64,000 nucleotides of DNA. Origin: DASYTH01 sp035942955. Lineage in GTDB: Bacteria > Actinomycetota > Actinomycetes > Mycobacteriales > Pseudonocardiaceae. The notes under the pieces are model-generated. The model did no database searches. It was not told the origin of the DNA and worked only from the letters and a program-made list of their open reading frames with translations. The position numbers and the translations under genes were made by a program. The stretch spans positions 31,071 to 95,070 of the forward strand of contig NZ_DASZCQ010000128.1 in NCBI RefSeq assembly GCF_035942955.1. The letters run 5' to 3'. Position 1 is the stretch's first letter; the number at the start of each line of letters is the position of its first letter. Shown here one piece after another: positions 8,334 to 17,405 of this stretch.

Positions 8334-10180
8334 GCACCGCCGACGAGATCCGCGACCTGGCCGCGGGTTGGACCATCCCCACGCTCCTGCGCCGAAACGC
8401 CATCGAGCACGCCGAGCACCCCGCGCTGACCGAGGGGATCGGCGACAAGGCGCTGACCTACAGCTGGTCGCGGCTGCGCTCGGAGATCGCCGCGTTCACC
8501 CACGGCCTTGCCGGCCTCGGGCTGAACCGGGGCGACCGGATGCTGATCATGATGTCGAAGCGGCCCGAGCACTGGGTGGCCGACCTCGCCGCCGTGCACC
8601 TCGGCGCGATCCCGTGCACCACCTACGAGACGCTCAGCTCCGACCAGGTCCGGTTCGTGGCCAGGCACAGCGCCGCCCCGGTGATCGTGGCCGAGGGCGC
8701 CGTCCAGCTCGAGCGGCTGCTGCCGGTGCTCGACGACCTCCCGGCGCTGCGCCGGGTGATCGTGCTCGACGAGGACGCCATGCCGTCCGGCGACGACCGG
8801 TTCGTCGGCTACGAGGAGGTCTGGGAGAGCGGCGGCATCCAACGCGCCGACCGGGCCGCGGAGTTCGAGCGGCTCACCGACGCCGCCACGCCCGAGCGGC
8901 CGCTGTGCATGATCTACACCTCGGGCACGACCGGCGACCCTAAGGGCGTGGTGCTCACCCACGCCAACGCGATCTACCAGGCGGTGATGTCGGACCGGGT
9001 CTGGCCGGAGTTCGTCGAGCACCCGCGCACCGTGGCGTACCTGCCGCTTGCGCACATCGCCGAGCGGATGCTCGGCATCTACCTGCCGATCTGGCAGGCC
9101 GGGCACGTCACGATCTGCGCCGACCCGGCCCAGCTGGTGCCCACCCTGCTTGCGGTGCGGCCGCACGGGTTCTTCGGCGTGCCCCGGGTGTGGGAGAAGA
9201 TGGCCGCCGCGCTGCGGGCCGGGCTCGACGCGCTGCCCGCCGAGCAGCGCGCCCACGTCGACGCCGCCCGCGAGCTGGCCCTGCGGGTGTACCGGCTGCG
9301 GGCCGACGGCGCCGAGGTCCCCGCCGACCTCGCCGCGCGGTTCGAGCAGGTGGACGCCGCCGTGCTGCGGCCGATCCGGGCCCGGCTCGGCCTCGACGAG
9401 TCCCTGCGCAACTCCAGCGGCGCCGCGCCGATCCCGGTGGCCGTGCTGGAGTTCCTGGCCGGCATCGGCCTGACCGTCACCGAGGTGTGGGGCCTTTCGG
9501 AGACCACCGGCGCGGCGACGCTGAGCCGGCCGGACGCCTTCGGTCCCGGCACCGTCGGCGCCGTCGGCCCCGGCGTGGAGGTCCGCCTCGCCGACGACGG
9601 CGAGATCCTCGTCCGCGGGCCGATCGTGTTCGCCGGCTATCTGCAGGAGGACGGCACGATCCGCCCGGACACCGACGCCGACGGCTGGCTGGCCACCGGC
9701 GACATCGGCACCCTCGACGAGCGCGGCCTGCTGTCGATCACCGACCGCAAGAAGGAGCTGATCATCACCTCCGGCGGCAAGAACGTCGCTCCGTCCAAAG
9801 TGGAGGGTCTGCTCCGGGCGCACCCGCTGATCGGCCAGGCGGTCTGCGTCGGCGACCGGCGCCCGTACCTGACCGCGCTGCTCGTGCTGGACGAGGAGGC
9901 GGCGCCGGTCTGGGCCGCCGCCCGCGGCATCACCGGCGATCTGGCCGCGCTGGCCGCGCACCCCGAGGTCCGGCGTGAGCTCGCCGCGGCCGTGGATGCG
10001 GCCAACGCCGTGCTGTCCCGGGTCGAGCAGATCAAGTACTTCCACGTCGTGGACCGCCCGTGGAGCGCCGAGTCCGGGGAGCTGACCCCGACCCTGAAGC
10101 TGCGCCGCCGGGTGATCGCCGAGCGGTACGCCGGCGAAATCGACAAGCTGTACGCGGAAGCCCTGCAGACGTCCGGGTAG
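8330..10180 (+). CDS. Long-chain acyl-CoA synthetase, AMP-forming
   Basis: A 616-residue adenylate-forming enzyme activating fatty acids to acyl-CoA (FadD15-like branch). The ATP-binding loop YTSGTTGDPKG is at about 196-206. A NSSGAAPIP stretch and the WGLSETTGAATLS adenine-binding region follow. GWLATGDIG with DRKKELIITSGGKNVAPSKVE forms the hinge and gate. Length and motif set match long-chain rather than short-chain synthetases. The ATG overlaps the stop of the GNAT gene (ATGA). An AGGAGA ribosome site and an aldo/keto reductase follow 12 bases after the stop, so a three-gene transcript is likely. No membrane segment or signal is seen. Confidence 0.93.
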   Translation: MSTADEIRDLAAGWTIPTLLRRNAIEHAEHPALTEGIGDKALTYSWSRLRSEIAAFTHGLAGLGLNRGDRMLIMMSKRPEHWVADLAAVHLGAIPCTTYETLSSDQVRFVARHSAAPVIVAEGAVQLERLLPVLDDLPALRRVIVLDEDAMPSGDDRFVGYEEVWESGGIQRADRAAEFERLTDAATPERPLCMIYTSGTTGDPKGVVLTHANAIYQAVMSDRVWPEFVEHPRTVAYLPLAHIAERMLGIYLPIWQAGHVTICADPAQLVPTLLAVRPHGFFGVPRVWEKMAAALRAGLDALPAEQRAHVDAARELALRVYRLRADGAEVPADLAARFEQVDAAVLRPIRARLGLDESLRNSSGAAPIPVAVLEFLAGIGLTVTEVWGLSETTGAATLSRPDAFGPGTVGAVGPGVEVRLADDGEILVRGPIVFAGYLQEDGTIRPDTDADGWLATGDIGTLDERGLLSITDRKKELIITSGGKNVAPSKVEGLLRAHPLIGQAVCVGDRRPYLTALLVLDEEAAPVWAAARGITGDLAALAAHPEVRRELAAAVDAANAVLSRVEQIKYFHVVDRPWSAESGELTPTLKLRRRVIAERYAGEIDKLYAEALQTSG

Positions 10181-10192
10181 AAGGAGAGATCA

Positions 10193-11164
10193 ATGCGATA
10201 CCGCACGCTGGGCCGGACCGGCCTGGAGGTGTCGGAGATCGGGTACGGTGCATGGGGGATCGGCGAGCGGCGGTGGATCGGCGCCACCGAGGACGAGTCG
10301 GTGCGGGCGCTGCACCGGGCGATCGAGCTCGGCGTGAACTTCATCGACACCGCCCGCAGCTACGGCGAGAGCGAGCGCATCGTCGGCAAGGTCCTGCGCG
10401 ACCACCCGGGTGAACGGATCTTCGTGGCGACGAAGGTGGCGCCGGCGAACCTGGAGTGGCCGGCCCGCGACGGCCTCGACCCGGCCGAGGTGTTCCCCGG
10501 CCACCACATCCGCGCCAGCCTGGAGACCAGCCTGCGCGCCTCCGGCCTGGAGGCGTTCGACGTCGTGCAGCTACACGTGTGGAGCGACGAGTGGATCGGC
10601 CGCGGGGACTGGCTGGAGACCATCGCCGCGCTGCGGGACGAGGGCAAGCTACGGTTCTTCGGGGTGTCCATCAACGACTACCAGCCGGAGAACGTGCTCG
10701 GTCTGATCGAAAGTGGACATGTCGACACCGTTCAGGTGATCTACAACGTCTTCCACCAGGCGCCGCGGGAGCGGCTGCTGCCCGCCTGCGCCGAGCACGA
10801 CATCGGGGTGATCGTCCGGGTGGCGCTCGACGAGGGCGGCCTCACCGGAACCATCACGGCCGACTCCACCTTCCCCGATGGCGACTTCCGCCGCGTCTAC
10901 TTCCAGGGCGACCGCCCGGCCCAGATCGAGCGCCGGGTCAACGCCCTCGTCGACGACCTCGGCATCACGCCCGACCAGGTGGCCGAGATCGCGCTCCGCT
11001 ACGTCCTCAGCCACCCCGCCGTGTCGACCGTGATCCCGGGCATGCGCAACGTCCGCAACGTCGAACGCAACGCCGCCATCGGCGACGCCGGCCCCCTCAC
11101 CGACGACCAACTGGCCACACTGACCCGCCACCGCTGGGAACGCAACTTCTACCTGCCGGCCTGA
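10193..11164 (+). CDS. Aldo/keto reductase
   Basis: A 323-residue NADPH-dependent oxidoreductase with a TIM-barrel fold. The catalytic tetrad is visible: Asp52 and Tyr57 in FIDTARSYGESE, Lys81 in VATKVAP, and His128 in VVQLHVWSDEW. The C-terminal PGMRNVRNVERNA is the usual cofactor phosphate-binding segment. AAGGAGAGATCA immediately precedes the ATG. It is the last gene of the GNAT-FadD-AKR run and faces the M20 peptidase tail to tail. The physiological substrate cannot be told from sequence. Confidence 0.92.
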   Translation: MRYRTLGRTGLEVSEIGYGAWGIGERRWIGATEDESVRALHRAIELGVNFIDTARSYGESERIVGKVLRDHPGERIFVATKVAPANLEWPARDGLDPAEVFPGHHIRASLETSLRASGLEAFDVVQLHVWSDEWIGRGDWLETIAALRDEGKLRFFGVSINDYQPENVLGLIESGHVDTVQVIYNVFHQAPRERLLPACAEHDIGVIVRVALDEGGLTGTITADSTFPDGDFRRVYFQGDRPAQIERRVNALVDDLGITPDQVAEIALRYVLSHPAVSTVIPGMRNVRNVERNAAIGDAGPLTDDQLATLTRHRWERNFYLPA

Positions 11165-11195
11165 CACCGTCCTCACCGAAGGAAGCGAGGTCTCA

Positions 11196-11306
11196 CCGCC
11201 GCAGTGGCGGGGCTTGTGTTGTCGGGTACCGAACATGATCGCCGCGGGGAACGAGGCGCCGCCGCGCGCCGCGCGCGCGGCGCGGTCTCGTTCCGCACGA
11301 TGTTCG
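11196..11306. terminator. Inverted repeats between convergent genes
   Basis: The gap between the aldo/keto reductase and the M20 peptidase (11165-11348) holds two hairpin-forming elements. A small one is CCGCC/GGCGG at 11196-11210, followed by a T-containing stretch. A large imperfect one has arms at 11230-11255 and 11287-11306, sharing CGAACAT and GGAACGAG in inverted order around a GCGCGC-rich core. The position suits a bidirectional terminator, though there is no long T-tract, as is usual in GC-rich actinomycetes. Confidence 0.55.
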
Positions 11307-11348
11307 AGAAGTTGCCCTGAGGAAAGCCACATCACGTGGCGCCTCGGC

Positions 11349-12653
11349 TCAAACCGTGGAGAGGAACCGGTCGAGCACGTTGGCACCGAATCGGAGGCCT
11401 TCAATGGGGACCCGTTCGTCGACGCCGTGGGCCATTGCGCGGTAGTCGAAGCCCTCCGGTAGGAGCAGGGGAGCGAAGCCGAAGCAGTCCATGCCCAGCT
11501 GGGAGAATGCCTTCGCGTCGGTGCCGCCGCCCATGCAGTAGGGGACGACCACGGCGTCCGGGTCCTCGGCGCGCAACGCGTCGGCCATCGCGGTGAACCA
11601 CGGGGAGTCGACCGGGGCCTGCACGGGCGGTTGCCGGGTGATGAAGTCGCGGCGCACGCCGGGGCCGAGCAGAGCGTCCACTTCGGACAGTAGCTCCTCC
11701 TCGGTGCCCGGCAGCACCCGGGTGTCCACCTGGGCCTGCGCCACCCCGGGGATCACGTTGACCTTGTAGCCGGCGTTGAGCACGGTCGGCGTGGTGCTGT
11801 TGCGTACCGTGCTCTCGGCCAGCTTCGCCGCCGGCCCGAGGCGCGCCAGCGTGGCGTCCACATCGGACAGATCGACTTCTACGCCGAGCGCGGCTCCGGT
11901 CCGCTCGATATAGGCCCGCACGGCCGGGATCAGCCGCACCGGCCAGCGGTGCGCGGCCAGCCGGGCCAGCGCGTTCACCAGCGTGACCACCGCGTTGTCG
12001 TCGTTGCGCCGGGACCCGTGCCCGGCCCGGCCGGTCGCGGTCAGCATCAGGTGCGACGTGCCGCGCTCGGCGGTGCCCACCGGGTACAGCTGCACACGCC
12101 GGCCGGACGCCGACCGCATCGGGATCGTGTAGCCGCCGGACTCGCCGATCGCCGCCCGGCAGCCGGCGAACAGCTCGGCGTGCTCGTCGACCAGCCAGTG
12201 CGCGCCGTAGTCGCCGCGGTCCTCCTCGTCGGCGACGAACGCGAGCACCAGCCCCCGCCGCGGGCCGCGCCCCTCCGCCGCCCAGCGGTGCACCACCGTG
12301 AGCAGCATGGCGCACATGTCCTTCATGTCCACCGCGCCGCGCCCCCACACGTAGCCGTCGCGGATCTCGCCGGCGAACGGAGGCACCGACCACTCGCCCG
12401 GGTCGGCCGGCACCACGTCGAGGTGGGCGTGCACCAGGATCGGGTCCAGCGCCGGGTCAAGGCCGGGCAGGTGGGCCACCACGTTGGTGCGCCGCGGCGC
12501 CCGCTCCAGCGTCAGCGGCTTGAGCCCGGCGTCGACCAGGTGATCGGCGACGAACTCGGCGGCCTCGCGCTCCCCGCAACACTGGCCGTGCCCCCGGTTC
12601 GTGGTGTCGAACCTGATCAGCTGGGCGCACAGCTCCTCGACCGCGTCAACCAT
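11349..12653 (-). CDS. M20-family metallopeptidase
   Basis: A 434-residue zinc peptidase of the ArgE/DapE/CPG2 family. The metal-binding motifs are HAHLDVVPADPGEW with the first histidine and aspartate, GRGAVDMKDMC with the bridging aspartate, and AFVADEEDRGDYG with the catalytic glutamate pair. A dimerisation domain interrupts the catalytic domain around residues 190-310. The ATG at 12653 was preferred to a GTG two codons upstream because GGAGGG sits at proper spacing. It overlaps the end of the M55 aminopeptidase gene by eight bases, so the two peptidases form one operon, probably cleaving peptides brought in by the divergent ABC importer. Confidence 0.92.
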   Translation of the reverse strand: MVDAVEELCAQLIRFDTTNRGHGQCCGEREAAEFVADHLVDAGLKPLTLERAPRRTNVVAHLPGLDPALDPILVHAHLDVVPADPGEWSVPPFAGEIRDGYVWGRGAVDMKDMCAMLLTVVHRWAAEGRGPRRGLVLAFVADEEDRGDYGAHWLVDEHAELFAGCRAAIGESGGYTIPMRSASGRRVQLYPVGTAERGTSHLMLTATGRAGHGSRRNDDNAVVTLVNALARLAAHRWPVRLIPAVRAYIERTGAALGVEVDLSDVDATLARLGPAAKLAESTVRNSTTPTVLNAGYKVNVIPGVAQAQVDTRVLPGTEEELLSEVDALLGPGVRRDFITRQPPVQAPVDSPWFTAMADALRAEDPDAVVVPYCMGGGTDAKAFSQLGMDCFGFAPLLLPEGFDYRAMAHGVDERVPIEGLRFGANVLDRFLSTV

Positions 12654-13473
12654 AAGCACCCTCCACGGCCCCCGAGGCTATCGCGGTGACCACCTTGAAC
12701 GCCTTCATCGCCTCGGTTATCGTCGGCGCGTCGAACCCGACCCGACGCACCCCGACCAGCTCGACCGTGGGTATCACCGCGGCCGCGTGGGCCAAGTGTG
12801 TGGCGTCGAACTCAACCTCGATTCGATGCGAGCTTGACGCCGGCTCAACCCGCCCGGCCATGGCCATGCCGGTCTTGGCGGCCTGGAAGATCTCCGCGGC
12901 GGTGTGCTTGGGCGGGGAGCAGATCGCGGCGTAGCGGCTGACGCATTCCTTCACCGCGACGCGCCGCGCGCCCGGCGCGTAGTCCTCGGCATCCACGCAG
13001 GTCAGGTCGTCGCCGGTGACCAGGAGCACGGGCACGCCGTGCTCGGCGGCCATGGCCGCGTTGAGCCGGCCCTCGCTGGCCAGCACCCCGTCGAGCCAGA
13101 CCCCGGTGATGGAGTTCGGCAGGTAGGTGTGCGACAGCACGCCGTCGACGCCGGCGCCGGCGTGGTAGCCGAGGAACACCACGCCATCCATTCCCGCGTC
13201 GATGCCCTGCATCATCGACAGCGGCTTGTGCCGGCCGGTGAGCAGGCGCGCCCGGGGTTCGAGCTCCTCGAGCAGCAGGTTGCGCTGGCTGGAGTGCGCC
13301 TCGTTGACCAGCACCTCGGTGGCGCCGCCGTCGACAAGCCCGGCCACACAGGCGTTCACGTCGCCGGTGAACATCCGGCGGAACCGCTGCCACTGCTCGG
13401 TGCCGGGCTCCACGTCGGCGGCCCAGGTGACGCCGGTGGCGCCCTCCATGTCCGCCGAAATCATGATCCGCAT
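12646..13473 (-). CDS. dppA: M55 D-aminopeptidase (DppA-like)
   Basis: A 275-residue member of peptidase family M55, whose Bacillus subtilis prototype DppA is a zinc D-aminopeptidase and part of a dipeptide transport operon. The start MRIMISADMEGATGVTWAAD contains the Asp-x-Glu-Gly zinc-binding signature; GVVFLGYHAGAG and the NSITGVWLDG stretch are also typical. The ATG at 13473 was chosen because the conserved region begins there, although the frame is open for 26 more codons. It diverges from the substrate-binding protein of a Dpp-type importer, 102 bases away, which strongly supports a role with D-amino-acid or cell-wall-derived peptides. Confidence 0.9.
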   Translation of the reverse strand: MRIMISADMEGATGVTWAADVEPGTEQWQRFRRMFTGDVNACVAGLVDGGATEVLVNEAHSSQRNLLLEELEPRARLLTGRHKPLSMMQGIDAGMDGVVFLGYHAGAGVDGVLSHTYLPNSITGVWLDGVLASEGRLNAAMAAEHGVPVLLVTGDDLTCVDAEDYAPGARRVAVKECVSRYAAICSPPKHTAAEIFQAAKTGMAMAGRVEPASSSHRIEVEFDATHLAHAAAVIPTVELVGVRRVGFDAPTITEAMKAFKVVTAIASGAVEGAYG

Positions 13474-13482
13474 GCGCGCTAC

Positions 13483-13550
13483 GTTACTTCTTGGCACCAC
13501 TCGCCGGCAGTCATTGACTTTGTAGGCCGGTAGATGGTTACTTCCTTGCA
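13483..13550. promoter_or_regulatory. Divergent control region with paired direct repeats
   Basis: The 102 bases between the M55 gene and the importer contain two near-identical 14-mers in the same orientation, GTTACTTCTTGGCA at 13483-13496 and GTTACTTCCTTGCA at 13537-13550 (12 of 14 match), 54 bases apart. Between them is TTGACT (13514-13519), usable as a -35 for the importer, with a weak GTTACT 17 bases downstream. The pairing around a divergent promoter suggests a regulator-binding site shared by both operons; the regulator is unknown. Confidence 0.4.
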
Positions 13551-13575
13551 ATCCGGGAAGGAAGAGGTGGTCACC

Positions 13576-15390
13576 GTGCGATTGAGGCGATGGGGACTCG
13601 GCGCCGTACTGGCGATATCAACGCTGGTCGCGGCCCCGCTGGCAACCCCGAACAGCATCCCGGCGGCAGGCGCCCAGGGGCCCGTCACGCTGCGCGTGGC
13701 GTTCACGACGGACGTCGACTCGATGAACCCGTTCCAGTCCGTCCTGCTGGTTCCCACGCAGATCCTGCGCATGATGTACGAGTACCTGACGGTGGCCAGC
13801 GCCAAGGACTCGTCGCCCGAACCGGGCCTCGCCGAGCGCTGGGAGACCTCCAGCGACAACTTGACCTGGACGTTCCACATCCGCAAGGGCATGCAGTGGT
13901 CGGACGGGCAGCCGATCACCGCGCGGGACGTGGCGTTCACCTACAACCTGATCATGACCAACGAGGACGCGGCCGCGGCCAACGGCGTCGCGGTGACCAA
14001 CTACGAGTCGGTCACCGCCAAGGACGACACCACCCTCGTGATCAAGACCAAGCAGCCCCAGGCGTCCATGCTCACCTCCGAGGTCCCGATCGTGCCCGAG
14101 CACGTCTGGAAGGACGTCAAGGACATCAAGAACTTCACCAACACCGACAAGTTCCCGGTGGTCGGCAGCGGCCCGTTCGTGCTGACCGGGTACCAGGAGG
14201 GCCAGTCGGTCACGCTGGAGGCCAACGACAAGTTCTGGCGCGGCCGGTCCAAGGTGGACAAGCTGCAGTACGTCAAGTACGAGAGCACCGACGCCGCCGT
14301 CCAGGGTCTGCGCAAGGGCGACGTCGAGCTCGTCTACCGGCTCACGGCCAACCAGTACAAGGCCCTGCAGAACGAGCCGAACATCACCACCCACGCGGGC
14401 AACAACCGGCGGTACACCGAGATCATCTTCAACCCGGGCAACCCGAAGGCCGACGGCAGCGCGTTCGGCAACGGCAACCCCGTGCTCAAGGACGTCAACT
14501 TCCGCAAGGCGCTGGCCCACGCCGTCGACGTGAAGACGATTATCGACAAGGTCAAGCAGGGCTTGGCGGAGCCGGCGACCCAGGTCATGCCGGCGGTCTA
14601 TCCCGATTGGACGTTCAAGCCGTCGGAGTCGCAGAAGCACAACTTCGACCTGGCCAAGGCGAACTCCCTGCTCGAGGCGGCCGGGTACGCCAAGGGCGCC
14701 GGCGGAACCCGGACCGACAAGCAGGGCAAGGAGATCAACCTGCGCCTGCTGGTCACCAGCGACGACGCGGAGCGCCAGCAGATCGCCGAGTTCGTCAAGG
14801 GCTGGTTCGCCGAGCTCGGCGTCGGCGTGACGGTCGAGTTCAAGGGCTCCAACCAGGTCAACGACGACACCAACGCCGGCAACTACGACATGGCGATCAG
14901 CGGCTGGAGCGTGAGCCCGGACCCCGACTACCAGCTCGCCCAGCAGACCTGCAAGGTGGTCGGCACCGAGCTGTCCGACTCCAACTTCTGCAGCACCGAG
15001 TACGACGCGCTCTACGCCAAGCAGCAGGGCGAGCTGGACAAGTCCAAGCGGATGCAGCTCGTCCAGCAGGCGCAGGCGATCCTGCACGACAACGTGTCCG
15101 CGATCATGCTCTACTACGACAAGCAGCTCGAGGCCTACCGCTCCGACCGGTTCAGCTCGTTCGCGACTCAGCCGGCCGAGAACGGGATCATCGCCAACCA
15201 GAGCGGCTACTGGGGCTACTACAACGCCGTCCCGGTCGGGGCCGAGGACACGCAGGCGGCGTCCGAGCCCAACTCCGGCCTCGGCACCGGCGCGGTCGTC
15301 GGCATCGTCGGCGGCGCCGCGGTGCTCGTGGCCGGCGCCGTGTGGGGCCTCAGCCGCCGGCGCCGGGCCACCGCCGACGACCGGGAGTAG
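13576..15390 (+). CDS. Peptide ABC transporter substrate-binding protein with C-terminal membrane anchor
   Basis: A 604-residue family 5 extracellular solute-binding protein (DppE/OppA type) delivering peptides to the permeases encoded next. A signal peptide is evident (VRLRRWGLGAVLAISTLVAA, then an Ala-rich cleavage region). The binding fold shows TWTFHIRKGMQWSDGQPITA early and ALAHAVDVKTIIDKV in the middle. There is no lipobox cysteine. Instead the last 35 residues form a membrane segment (VVGIVGGAAVLVAGAVWGL) followed by RRRRATADDRE, so the protein is apparently held by a C-terminal helix. The GTG at 13576 follows GAGGTGG and begins the positively charged signal. Confidence 0.9.
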   Translation: MRLRRWGLGAVLAISTLVAAPLATPNSIPAAGAQGPVTLRVAFTTDVDSMNPFQSVLLVPTQILRMMYEYLTVASAKDSSPEPGLAERWETSSDNLTWTFHIRKGMQWSDGQPITARDVAFTYNLIMTNEDAAAANGVAVTNYESVTAKDDTTLVIKTKQPQASMLTSEVPIVPEHVWKDVKDIKNFTNTDKFPVVGSGPFVLTGYQEGQSVTLEANDKFWRGRSKVDKLQYVKYESTDAAVQGLRKGDVELVYRLTANQYKALQNEPNITTHAGNNRRYTEIIFNPGNPKADGSAFGNGNPVLKDVNFRKALAHAVDVKTIIDKVKQGLAEPATQVMPAVYPDWTFKPSESQKHNFDLAKANSLLEAAGYAKGAGGTRTDKQGKEINLRLLVTSDDAERQQIAEFVKGWFAELGVGVTVEFKGSNQVNDDTNAGNYDMAISGWSVSPDPDYQLAQQTCKVVGTELSDSNFCSTEYDALYAKQQGELDKSKRMQLVQQAQAILHDNVSAIMLYYDKQLEAYRSDRFSSFATQPAENGIIANQSGYWGYYNAVPVGAEDTQAASEPNSGLGTGAVVGIVGGAAVLVAGAVWGLSRRRRATADDRE

Positions 15391-15396
15391 TCCACC

Positions 15397-15434
15397 GTCG
15401 TGAGTCTTTGCGGTGCCCACAAAAGACTCACGAC
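15397..15434. repeat. Dispersed palindrome GTCGTGAGTC, copy 1
   Basis: Perfect 13-base arms (GTCGTGAGTCTTT at 15397-15409, AAAGACTCACGAC at 15422-15434) around a 12-base loop, directly after the substrate-binding protein. The right arm and its flank, ACTCACGACACCTGACC, recur exactly at the second copy (34725-34787). It may weaken transcription between the binding protein and the permeases, a common arrangement in ABC operons; the element itself looks like a mobile or amplified intergenic repeat. Confidence 0.75.
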
Positions 15435-15455
15435 ACCTGACCTGGGAGCGCAGCA

Positions 15456-16505
15456 GTGGTCGACATGCTGACCACGACCGAACCGGTCGCGGAGCTGCCC
15501 GGCGGCGAGCGGGCCGCCGGGCGGGTCCGCGCCCTCGGCACCGCCCGCTTCGTCGCGGTGAAGATCGGCGGCGGGCTGGTCAGCCTGCTGCTGGTGGTCG
15601 TGCTCGGCTTCTTCCTGTTCCGCGCCCTGCCGGGCAATCCGATCCGGTCGATCACGACCGACTCGCACACCAGCATCGAGCAGATCGAGAAGCTGCGCGC
15701 CGAGTGGGGGATGGACGAGCCCCTGCCCGGCCAGTTCGTCGAGTACCTCGGCGACCTGCTGCGCTGGGACCTCGGCACCTCGTTCAAGTACAAGCAGCCG
15801 GTCGGCGACCTGATCCTCGGGCGGATCGGCCCGACCCTGCTGCTGACCGGCGCCGCGCTGCTGCTCGCCCTCGTCCTCGGCCTGTGGCTGGGCACGAGGG
15901 CGGCGTGGCGGCACGGCAGCCGGTTCGACCGGCTGGCCACCGGCACCTCGCTGGTGCTGTGGTCGGTGCCGACGTTCTGGCTCGGCCTGATCGCGCTCAT
16001 GGTGTTCGCGGTGGCGCTTGACCTGTTCCCGACCGCAGGGATGACCACGCCCGGCGGCGTCGACGGGTTCCTGCCCGCCGTGCTGGACGTCGCACACCAC
16101 CTCGTGCTGCCCGCGGTCACCCTGACCGCGGTGACCTACGCGCAGTACCTCATGGTGATGCGCTCGTCGCTGCTGGAGGAGATGAACGCCGACTACCTGA
16201 CCACGGCCAGGGCCAAGGGACTCACCGACGACCAGGTCCGGCGCCGGCACGCGGTGCCCAACGCGCTGCTGCCCACGGTCACGATCATCTTCCTGCACAC
16301 CGGGTTGCTCGTGTCCGGCGCGGTGACCGTGGAGACCGTGTTCTCCTGGCCGGGGCTGGGCCTGCTCACCTACAACGCGATCGGCTTCCCCGACTACCCG
16401 CTCCTGCAGGGCACGATGATCGTGCTGGCCGGCGCGGTCGTCGTGATGAACGTGCTGGCCGACCTGGTGTACCGGCTGCTCGACCCGCGGGTGCGTGCGG
16501 CATGA
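15456..16505 (+). CDS. Peptide ABC transporter permease (DppB/OppB type)
   Basis: A 349-residue inner-membrane permease. The first membrane helix is around residues 30-50, followed by the FRALPGNPIR stretch typical of OppB/DppB proteins. The binding-protein-dependent transport domain carries the EAA loop MNADYLTTARAKGLTDDQVR, which contacts the ATPases. The hydrophobic LVSGAVTVETVFSWPGLG and the final membrane helices complete it. The GTG at 15456 has GGGAG upstream; an ATG three codons later is the alternative. It overlaps the second permease by four bases and is separated from the binding protein by a palindromic repeat. Confidence 0.93.
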   Translation: MVDMLTTTEPVAELPGGERAAGRVRALGTARFVAVKIGGGLVSLLLVVVLGFFLFRALPGNPIRSITTDSHTSIEQIEKLRAEWGMDEPLPGQFVEYLGDLLRWDLGTSFKYKQPVGDLILGRIGPTLLLTGAALLLALVLGLWLGTRAAWRHGSRFDRLATGTSLVLWSVPTFWLGLIALMVFAVALDLFPTAGMTTPGGVDGFLPAVLDVAHHLVLPAVTLTAVTYAQYLMVMRSSLLEEMNADYLTTARAKGLTDDQVRRRHAVPNALLPTVTIIFLHTGLLVSGAVTVETVFSWPGLGLLTYNAIGFPDYPLLQGTMIVLAGAVVVMNVLADLVYRLLDPRVRAA

Positions 16506-17401
16506 GCACCGGAGCGGGACGGATCGCCTGGGCCCGGCGGCGCCGGGCGGCGGGCAAGCTGTGGCGCGACTTCGCCGACAGCCGCTCCGGCCTCGTCGGC
16601 CTGGCCGCGCTGCTCGGCATCGTGCTGATCGCGCTGCTGGCCCCGCTGTGGATCAGCGCGGACGACCTGTCGGTGATCAAGGCGACCGGCGGGATCCTCA
16701 CCCCGCCGAGCGGCGAGTTCTGGTTGGGCACCGACCACGCCGGGCGCTCGGTGCTCGACCTGACCGTCTACGGCGCCCGGGTGTCGCTGCTCGTCGGCAT
16801 CGCGGCGGCGGTGCTCTCGGTGGGCATCGGCACCATCGTCGGCATGCTGTCCGGCCACTTTGGACGGTGGGTGTCCGCGGTGCTCATGCGGGTCACCGAC
16901 TTCTTCCTTGTGCTGCCAGCACTGGTGCTGGCCATCGCGCTGTCCACGATGCTCGAACGGGGCCTGTCGACGATCATCCTGGCCATCGGCGTCACCTCCT
17001 GGCCGTCCACCGCCCGCCTGGTGCGCGCGCAGACGCTGACCATCGAGGCCCGGCCGTACATCGAGCGGGCCCAGGCGCTCGGCGGCGGGCACCCGCACAT
17101 CCTCCTGCGGCACGTGCTCCCGGCCGTGCTTCCCTTGGTGCTGGCCAACACCACGCTCGCGGTCGGCAGTGCGATCATCTCCGAGTCCACATTGGCCTTC
17201 CTCGGCCTCGGCGACCCGAGCAAGGTCTCCTGGGGCCTGATGCTCAAGCAGGCGCTGGACACCGGCTCGGTCACCGCCGGCGCCTGGTGGTACCTGCTGC
17301 CGCCCGGCATCGCCATCGTCGCCGTCGTGCTGTCGTTCACCCTCTGCGGGCGGGCACTGGAGATCGTGGTCAACCCCAACCTGAAGGCCGGGAGGCGGTA
17401 G
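16502..17401 (+). CDS. Peptide ABC transporter permease (DppC/OppC type)
   Basis: A 299-residue permease, partner of the preceding gene. The N terminus has the short OppC_N membrane segment (SGLVGLAALLGIVLIALLAP) and the usual periplasmic motif FWLGTDHAGRSVLDLTVYGARVS, here with DHAGR. The EAA loop reads RPYIERAQALGGGHPHILLR. The ATG lies in the ATGA overlap with the first permease. Four bases separate its stop from the ATG of the ATPase gene, so all importer components are translated together. Confidence 0.93.
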   Translation: MSTGAGRIAWARRRRAAGKLWRDFADSRSGLVGLAALLGIVLIALLAPLWISADDLSVIKATGGILTPPSGEFWLGTDHAGRSVLDLTVYGARVSLLVGIAAAVLSVGIGTIVGMLSGHFGRWVSAVLMRVTDFFLVLPALVLAIALSTMLERGLSTIILAIGVTSWPSTARLVRAQTLTIEARPYIERAQALGGGHPHILLRHVLPAVLPLVLANTTLAVGSAIISESTLAFLGLGDPSKVSWGLMLKQALDTGSVTAGAWWYLLPPGIAIVAVVLSFTLCGRALEIVVNPNLKAGRR

Positions 17402-17405
17402 CCCG

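Noticed and set aside
13618..15420. A 600-codon open frame antisense to the peptide-binding protein
   Set aside because: Low-complexity Leu/Val/Gly/Asp translation typical of antisense frames; the forward gene has a signal peptide and family motifs.
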